Below, one piece after another: positions 59,268-64,000 of a stretch of DNA of 64,000 bases. The first letter of the stretch is position 1. Every line of letters begins with the position of its first letter. The notes beneath the pieces are model-generated. The model searched no databases. It was given only the letters and a program-made list of their open reading frames with translations, and had not been told where the DNA came from. The position numbers and the translations under genes were made by a program. The DNA is from Halobacteriales archaeon QS_4_69_34 (GTDB taxonomy: Archaea; Halobacteriota; Halobacteria; Halobacteriales; Halococcaceae): the NCBI GenBank assembly GCA_003021045.1, contig PXRN01000011.1, positions 1 to 64,000 of the forward strand, read 5' to 3'.

Positions 59268-59804
59268 ATGGAAATCCGCCCGCTTCCCGCCGAAGAGGCC
59301 GCCGTCCGCCGCTTCGTCGAGGAGCTGTGGCTCCCCCATCACCGAGCTCTCGAAGCGATCGTCGACGCTCACGGACTCGCCGACGACGCCGACCTCCTCG
59401 ACGTGGAGGTCGAGTTCCGGCTCGACCGCCTCGGGGCGGCGAGCCATCGGGCGTGGGTCGCCGTCGACGGCACCGACGACAAGCGCTCGCAGGCCGACGC
59501 CGAGCTCGCCGCCCTTGACGGGAATCTCGCCGGTTTCGTTGCGACCGACGTCGACGAGTCGCCGCCCGTCTTCGACCGCCCGGACCGGCTCGTCGTCGGC
59601 GACGTCTACGTCCGCGAGCCCTACCGGGGGACGGGCCTCGCCCGCGACCTGATCGACGTCGCCGCCGGACGGGCACGGGAGGTCGGCTGTGCGGAGCTCG
59701 CCCTCGACGTCGATGCCGACAACGAGCGCGCCATCGCCTTCTACGAGAAGCTCGGCTTCGAGACACGCCGGCGTCGGATGCGGGCCGCCGTGGACGAGTC
59801 CTGA
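59268..59804 (+). CDS. GNAT family N-acetyltransferase
   Basis: The 178-residue product begins MEIRPLPAEEAAVRRFVEEL. It has the acetyl-CoA loop YVREPYRGTGLARDLIDVAA (R-x-x-G-x-G/A) near residues 113-132, and ends ALDVDADNERAIAFYEKLGF plus a short Arg-rich strand. An Asp/Lys-containing loop (TDDKRSQADAE) interrupts the first half. Substrate unknown. The ATG at 59268 is the only start before the conserved first strand. The following gene is on the same strand 75 nt downstream. Confidence 0.87.
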   Translation: MEIRPLPAEEAAVRRFVEELWLPHHRALEAIVDAHGLADDADLLDVEVEFRLDRLGAASHRAWVAVDGTDDKRSQADAELAALDGNLAGFVATDVDESPPVFDRPDRLVVGDVYVREPYRGTGLARDLIDVAAGRAREVGCAELALDVDADNERAIAFYEKLGFETRRRRMRAAVDES

Positions 59805-59879
59805 CGCTCCGGCGAGGACCGTCGAGAACGGGCGCACGCAGGCGGAACACACTCCCCGCCGGGCGACCGATGCCACCCC

Positions 59880-60638
59880 ATGAGGACCGACGGGACCGGG
59901 CTCTGGACGAAGCCGGCGCTCCGGGACGCCATCGACCGCGGCGAGCTGGCCGACTGGAAGGCGACGCGCTATCGGGCCTTCCACCGGACGATGACCGACG
60001 GGGAGACGCCCTACCCGTGTTACTTCGCGGTCGAGGCCGAGGAGGAGGGCCGCTTCCGATACACGTTCCCCGGCCCGCCCGACGACACCGGGGCACGCTC
60101 GCGGCTCGCGGGCGCGCTCGAAGCCTATCTCGCCGACTACGAGTCGATCGATGGCCCCACGTCGCTCGTCGTGCTGTTCGAGCCCCCGGGCGAGCAGTCC
60201 GCCGGGAGCTACAAGCGCCAGTTCTGGGATGTGCTCGGCGCGCTCCAGGAACGGAACCCCGAGCCGTGGCCCGAGACGGTTCCGACCGATCCCGGCCACC
60301 CGAAGTGGCGCTACTGCTTTGCGGGCGAACCGCTCTTTTTGGTCGCCCGCGCGCCCTTCTACGAGGCGCGACGGAGCCGCTATACTCCACACGGCCTCGA
60401 GATCACCGTCCAGCCCGCGGGCGTCTTCGAGGGGCTCTCGGGCACGAGCGACGAGGGCCAGCGCGCGCGGAGCGCCATCCACGACCGTCTGCGCGAGTAC
60501 GACGATCTCCCGCGCCATCCCGACTCGGGCGACTACGCCGACCCGCGCCGACGCGAGTGGCAGCAGTACATGCTCCCCGAGACCAACGCCGAGAGCGTCG
60601 TTCGCTGCCCGCTCCCGGAGCGATCGCGGAACCGATAG
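59880..60638 (+). CDS. YqcI/YcgG family protein
   Basis: The 252-residue protein shows YPCYFAVEAEEEGRFRYTFP, LVVLFEPPGEQSAGSYKRQF then WDVLGALQERNPEPWPETVP, and PKWRYCFAGEPLFLVARAPF. It also has YTPHGLEITVQPAGVFEGLS and LREYDDLPRHPDSGDYADPR-RREWQQYMLPE, the order seen in the bacterial YqcI/YcgG family. The Cys in YPCYF and in WRYCFAGEP are family positions, perhaps part of a thiolate or haem-binding site. Function uncharacterised. It is acidic and soluble. Confidence 0.85.
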   Translation: MRTDGTGLWTKPALRDAIDRGELADWKATRYRAFHRTMTDGETPYPCYFAVEAEEEGRFRYTFPGPPDDTGARSRLAGALEAYLADYESIDGPTSLVVLFEPPGEQSAGSYKRQFWDVLGALQERNPEPWPETVPTDPGHPKWRYCFAGEPLFLVARAPFYEARRSRYTPHGLEITVQPAGVFEGLSGTSDEGQRARSAIHDRLREYDDLPRHPDSGDYADPRRREWQQYMLPETNAESVVRCPLPERSRNR

Positions 60639-60932
60639 CCACACTCGGGGACGACCGGGCGTCGGCACGCGGGTCCGCCAGCGGCCGGGGCGAGTGACTC
60701 CGAGCGGGCGAGCGGACCGAGCCCGCGAGCGTGCGGGCGGGACGATCGAGCGAAACGACGAGCGTACCGACGACAGGACGGTCGATTGCGGATGGCGGGT
60801 TCGAACTACGCCGCCGTCGATCGCGTCGTCCCGCGCCGTCCCCTTCGAAGCTCCATCTCCGACTACGTGCCCGCGGGGAGCGGGGAGCGCGGAGCGTGGA
60901 GATGGGGCTCCGCGCCGAGCGTTCACGGGAAG
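60639..60932. other. Intergenic region before tRNA-Met, no gene seen
   Basis: About 290 bases of GC-rich sequence without protein-like frames. A ggttcgaac word near 60810 resembles a tRNA T-loop, but the flanking bases do not pair, so no tRNA is proposed. Confidence 0.4.
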
Positions 60933-61007
60933 TAGCGGGAGGTAGATTTGAACTACCGGTCTGCGGGTTATGAGCCCGCCGGAATCTCCTGGCTATCCCA
61001 TCCCGCT
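60933..61007 (-). tRNA. Initiator tRNA-Met (anticodon CAT)
   Basis: On the minus strand the 75-nt gene begins AGCGGGA, pairing with TCCCGCT, and ends with discriminator A. The anticodon arm is GCGGG-CTCATAA-CCCGC. The A1-U72 pair and the three consecutive G-C pairs next to the anticodon loop (GGG/CCC) are the archaeal initiator marks. The T-arm has TTCAAAT. There is no intron, unlike the elongator tRNA-Met of many haloarchaea, and no encoded CCA. Confidence 0.93.
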
Positions 61008-61142
61008 ACTCGTCCGTAGCCGAGTCCGGTGGTTAAGGGTTGTGGATTCGACCACCATCGAATCGCAGTACCGGACGGGGGTCTTTCGACGATCTCGTCG
61101 GCGCGGATCGACGAGTACGTCTCCCCGGCCCCCGACGGCCTC

Positions 61143-61640
61143 TCAGTCCGCGCCGACGCGCCACGTGAGCAGGTTCTCGAAGACGTAGTTGACGAGAAAG
61201 CCCACGCCGATGCCGACGACGTTGGCCGCGAGATACCAGACGCCGAGGCCGGTCAGCGCCCAGAGCACCGCGAGCGTCACCGCGAGGCCCCCCACCCGGA
61301 TCGCGTTCGAGGTGAGAAACCGACGGGCGAGCGCGAGGCGGCCGGCCGACCCCCATCCCTCGAACGTCCAGCGCTCGTTGGCGACGAAGATGAACACCAC
61401 GGCCGCCTCCCACGCACCGATCTTGGCGACTTCGGGCGCGAGCCCGGCGAGCTCGACGAGCCCGGCGAGCACGAGGCTGTCGACGACCGCTCCGAGGACA
61501 CCGACCGAGACGAACTGCCCGAAGCGGACCCCTGAGACCAGCGCCGCCAGCCGGCCGGCGAGCGTCCCCCGGAGCCCGCCGCCCTCGCTGGCCGACCGGA
61601 GGCGCTCACGCAGGTGGGCGAGGGGCGAGCGCGCGTTCAT
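61143..61640 (-). CDS. GtrA family membrane protein
   Basis: The 165-residue protein has four hydrophobic segments: FGQFVSVGVLGAVVDSLVLA, AKIGAWEAAVVFIFVANERW, AIRVGGLAVTLAVLWALTGL and LAANVVGIGVGFLVNYVFEN. The FxxxGxxGxxxD and the N-ERWTF / NYVFENLLTWR motifs are typical of GtrA, which handles polyprenyl-phosphate-linked sugars for glycosyl transfer. The ATG at 61640 overlaps the glycosyltransferase stop (ATGA), so the two form a GtrB-GtrA type pair. A basic-acidic N-terminal extension of about 40 residues precedes the first helix. Confidence 0.9.
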   Translation of the reverse strand: MNARSPLAHLRERLRSASEGGGLRGTLAGRLAALVSGVRFGQFVSVGVLGAVVDSLVLAGLVELAGLAPEVAKIGAWEAAVVFIFVANERWTFEGWGSAGRLALARRFLTSNAIRVGGLAVTLAVLWALTGLGVWYLAANVVGIGVGFLVNYVFENLLTWRVGAD

Positions 61641-62419
61641 CGCCCGTCCGCCTTCGAGTCCGGCCCAACGAGCGCCGGTCGGCGCTCCCCGTGGGCGGCG
61701 ATCGCCCGGTGGAGCGGGTCGTCGTGTAGACACTTCGCGCGGTGGCGCGCCCGGACCAGTCCGCGCGCGAGCGCGAGCGTCGTCCCGGCGGTGGCGACCG
61801 TCGAGTCGGGATGGTCGTGCCACTCGACGGGCACCTCGCGCACGCGGCGGCCGAGCGCGGCCGCCGTCGCCACCAGCTCGACGTCCCACGCGAAACCCGG
61901 CTCGCGGAGGTGGCCACGCACCGCCTCCCACGCCGCCGCGCCGATCGCCTTCGCGCCACACTGGTAGTCCGAGAGGGCGGGTTCGATCAGCCGGCGGGCG
62001 AGCCACGCGAACCCGTCGCCGAGCCGCCGTCGGACGAGCGTCTGGTGGCTCGTCACGCGTGCGGCGGGGTGGCGGCGCGAGCCGACCACGAGGTCGGCCT
62101 CGCCGGCGCACACGGGTGCGATGACGGCCGCGACCGAGCCCGCGGGCGTGCTCCCGTCCGCGTCCGCGAAACAGTATACGTCCGTACTGAGCGCCTCGAA
62201 GCCCTCGGTGATCGCCCGGCCCTTCCCGCGCCGGCGCGGGACCGCGTTGACGGTCGCCGGCGCGTCCGCGAGCGCCCCGACGACGCCCGGCCGGGGGACG
62301 TCGAGCTCGATCCGGATCGTCGCGGCGGTCAGCTCCGCGTCGAGGGCGGCGACGTAGGCGGCGAGATTCCCCGTGTTCGGCCGGTAGGCCGGCACGACCA
62401 CCCCGACGGAGCCGGTCAT
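61637..62419 (-). CDS. Family 2 glycosyltransferase (dolichol-phosphate sugar synthase-like)
   Basis: The 260-residue GT-A enzyme has VGVVVPAYRPNTGNLAAYVA, NAVPRRRGKGRAITEGFEAL, the metal-binding DADGST in TDVYCFADADGSTPAGSVA, GSRRHPAARVTSHQTLVRRR and DYQCGAKAIGAAAWEAVRGH. It continues GFAWDVELVATAAALGRRVR and VPVEWHDHPDST, all matching DPM1/AglD-like synthases that load a sugar on polyprenyl phosphate. With GtrA it probably serves S-layer or surface glycan assembly. Minus-strand cgcttttac (about 62442-62450) is the promoter box 27 nt before the ATG at 62419. Confidence 0.9.
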   Translation of the reverse strand: MTGSVGVVVPAYRPNTGNLAAYVAALDAELTAATIRIELDVPRPGVVGALADAPATVNAVPRRRGKGRAITEGFEALSTDVYCFADADGSTPAGSVAAVIAPVCAGEADLVVGSRRHPAARVTSHQTLVRRRLGDGFAWLARRLIEPALSDYQCGAKAIGAAAWEAVRGHLREPGFAWDVELVATAAALGRRVREVPVEWHDHPDSTVATAGTTLALARGLVRARHRAKCLHDDPLHRAIAAHGERRPALVGPDSKADGR

Positions 62420-62668
62420 CACCCGACCCACCGACGGCGCGGGTAAAAGCGGTTCGAAACGGGCGATCGGACCCCACGCCGTCGGTTCGGTGGTACGGCC
62501 GGCGTCCCCTTTCGCTCGTCTTCCCGACATGGCGGCGATTCCGGCCCCTCGTCTTCGGGCCCGCGCCGCCGCTCGCGGGACGCTTTTCCTTTCCTCTCCT
62601 CTCCCACGCCTCGTCTCGCTCTCACGTCTCTCCGGCCGTCAGTTTCGCGCCCCCGGCGCTATCCACAA

Positions 62669-62678
62669 GACGTATACG
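62669..62678 (+). promoter_or_regulatory. TATA box (gacgtatacg)
   Basis: gacgtatacg stands about 28 nt before the ATG at 62702. The divergent glycosyltransferase has its own box at about 62442-62450; the 220 bases between are pyrimidine-rich and show no gene. Confidence 0.45.
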
Positions 62679-62701
62679 CGAAAACGATCCCCTGTCTGCC
62701 A

Positions 62702-64000
62702 ATGGAGTACGGGCTCGTCGCCCTCTGGCTCGGGGTTTATCTCGCCCTCGGCTTTCTGGGCCTGCCGATCGCCGCCCGCCTCTTCCCGCGCTTTCCCGGC
62801 CGTGGGGCCGCCCTCTCGTTGCCCGTCGCGCTCGCCGTTCTCGGGCTCGTCGGCTTCCTCGGCGGCCAGTTCTCGGTCGCGTTCGGCCTCGCCGCCGGGC
62901 TCGCGGTGCTCTTTGCCGGCTCGCTGCTCGCCGTCTGGCGCGGCGTCGACGTCGCCCTCCGCCGGGCGCTCACCCCGGCGCTCGTCTTCGGGGTCGCCTT
63001 CTCGTTTCTCGTGGCCATCCGGGCCGTCGACCCGGCGGTCCACCCCGGCGGGGGCGAGAAGTTCCTCGATTTCGGCCTCCTGCAGTCGGTCCTCCGGGCC
63101 GACCGACTCCCTCCCGAGGACGTCTGGTTCGCCGGCGAACCGGTCAGCTACTACTACGGCGGCCACCTGATCGCCGGCTTCTTGGCGAAACTCACCGGGA
63201 CGGGCGCGCGCTACGCGTACAACCTCGCGCTGGCGGGCTTCTACGCGACGCTCGTCACCGCGGTCTACGGGCTCGCGGGGGCGATCGCCGCGGGCCGCTC
63301 GACCCCCGCGGCGCGGTCTGACCCGCGGTCCGCGTTCGGCGTGCGTGGGGTCGGCGCCGCAGCCGACGGTCGGGACCGACGGCGCGAGAACGACGGAACC
63401 GAGATCGACGGAGCACCGGGGGCAGCCGGAGCGAACGACGGGGGCGACACGTCGTGGCGGCTCGCAGGCGTGCTCGCGGCCTTCTTCGTCGGGCTGGCGA
63501 GCAACCTCTTCACACCGACCCGTGCGGCGCTGCTCGCGCTGCCCGCCGACGCGGCGGGGGCCGTCGCGGGCTGGTTCGGCGTCGAGCGGACCGGGCTCGC
63601 GGCGTCACTGGAGGCGTTCGGCTACTGGGACGCCAGCCGCGTCGTTCCCGGGACGGTCAACGAGTTCCCGCTGTTCGCGTGGCTCAACGGCGACCTCCAC
63701 GCCCACATGGCGAGCACGCCCTTTCTCGTGCTCGTGGCGGCGTGCTGTCTCGCCTACTATCGAACCCCCGAAACCGACGTCCGGCGGCGGCGCGCGCTCG
63801 TCTTCGGGGCCGTGCCGCCGGTTGCGGGCCTGCTCGCGCTCGTCAACACGTGGAGCTTCCCGACCGTCGGCGGCCTCGCGCTGCTCGCGCTCGCCCTCGC
63901 GCCCGCCCGCCCCGCGACCCTTCTCCCCGGGCCGCTCGTGGAGCGACTCCCCGGGAGTCGGCAGGCGGGCGACGACGGAGCCGCGGCAGGCGCGGTGCGC
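62702..64000 (+). CDS. DUF2298 family membrane protein, 5' part (runs off window)
   Basis: The frame stays open from ATG 62702 to the window end (433 codons so far). It starts MEYGLVALWLGVYLALGFLG and has many hydrophobic helices. It carries GGEKFLDFGLLQSVLRADRL and PPEDVWFAGEPVSYYYGGHL, then VVPGTVNEFPLFAWLNGDLH and AHMASTPFLVLVAACC, the N-DLHAH-type blocks of archaeal DUF2298 proteins. These large membrane proteins are related to GT-C glycosyltransferases; the N-E-F-P and D-x-H motifs lie on the outer face. A disordered Arg/Asp loop (about residues 198-250) interrupts the helices. It lies next to GT2/GtrA genes, consistent with surface glycosylation. Confidence 0.88.
   Translation, partial: MEYGLVALWLGVYLALGFLGLPIAARLFPRFPGRGAALSLPVALAVLGLVGFLGGQFSVAFGLAAGLAVLFAGSLLAVWRGVDVALRRALTPALVFGVAFSFLVAIRAVDPAVHPGGGEKFLDFGLLQSVLRADRLPPEDVWFAGEPVSYYYGGHLIAGFLAKLTGTGARYAYNLALAGFYATLVTAVYGLAGAIAAGRSTPAARSDPRSAFGVRGVGAAADGRDRRRENDGTEIDGAPGAAGANDGGDTSWRLAGVLAAFFVGLASNLFTPTRAALLALPADAAGAVAGWFGVERTGLAASLEAFGYWDASRVVPGTVNEFPLFAWLNGDLHAHMASTPFLVLVAACCLAYYRTPETDVRRRRALVFGAVPPVAGLLALVNTWSFPTVGGLALLALALAPARPATLLPGPLVERLPGSRQAGDDGAAAGAVR

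Noticed and set aside
60800-60830. Possible extra tRNA suggested by ggttcgaac
   Set aside because: The flanking bases do not form a T-stem, and no acceptor or anticodon stem is present.
57819-60926. 1035-codon minus-strand open frame
   Set aside because: It is antisense to four recognisable plus-strand genes (DUF2071, DUF1989, GNAT, YqcI/YcgG) and has no domain.

Overview
The window is chromosomal DNA of an extremely halophilic archaeon (class Halobacteria). The evidence is very high GC with strong third-position bias, Asp/Glu-rich Lys-poor proteins, Tat-type lipoprotein signals, a PGF-CTERM protein, haloarchaeal families (TbsP, DUF63, DUF373, small CxxCG zinc fingers), an archaeal/eukaryal-type glycyl-tRNA synthetase, Hef, and tRNAs without encoded CCA. 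Many start codons lie 24-30 nt downstream of a TATA-like box (gcttaa, gcttttg, ttata), often after a cgaac-type BRE, so leaderless transcription looks common. I cannot name the species.

Layout. 1-5.4 kb: edge of a transposase, peroxiredoxin, acetyltransferase, a small divergent gene pair on one palindromic TATA, a phosphohexomutase, the regulator TbsP and a GIY-YIG protein. 5.4-14 kb: two paralogous small zinc-finger proteins, a PGF-CTERM surface beta-helix protein, LarB, a histone-fold mini-protein, an atypical SDR, GlmM and Hef. 14.6-18.7 kb: a polyprenol-kinase-like gene, glyS and a four-CBS protein in one tightly packed operon. 18.8-27 kb: a peptide ABC transporter (substrate-binding lipoprotein, two permeases, two ATPases) plus a small membrane protein. 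27.4-34.7 kb: small acidic proteins, a DUF373 membrane protein, two alkaline-phosphatase-superfamily enzymes, a DedA-like and a DUF63 membrane protein.

34.7-44.4 kb is the most unusual part. It is an accessory block of exported proteins: a Met-rich P19-like lipoprotein, two surface-protein paralogues, a membrane protein/winged-helix pair, a Dyp-peroxidase-like Tat lipoprotein, a multi-TM protein with a CCCC motif, a blue-copper halocyanin, a beta-propeller fragment and a truncated second Met-rich-type lipoprotein. Three lipoprotein promoters share an accagaa element. The parts recall P19 and EfeUOB iron uptake, but no FTR1-type REXXE permease is visible. Several genes here carry single-base frameshifts, two of them in homopolymer runs, so either decay or sequencing error is involved.

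44.5-64 kb: NadE, enoyl-CoA hydratase, tRNA-Thr(GGT), an enolase-superfamily protein, an alpha/beta hydrolase, a TnpB relic, a MacB-like ABC pair whose permease carries a sequon-dense insertion, a zinc finger, an SDR, a GlmU-like enzyme (partner of GlmM at 9.7 kb), an MFS transporter, a frameshifted DUF2071 gene, a DUF1989 gene, a GNAT, a YqcI/YcgG-type protein, initiator tRNA-Met, GtrA plus family-2 glycosyltransferase, and the 5' part of a DUF2298 membrane protein that runs off the right edge.
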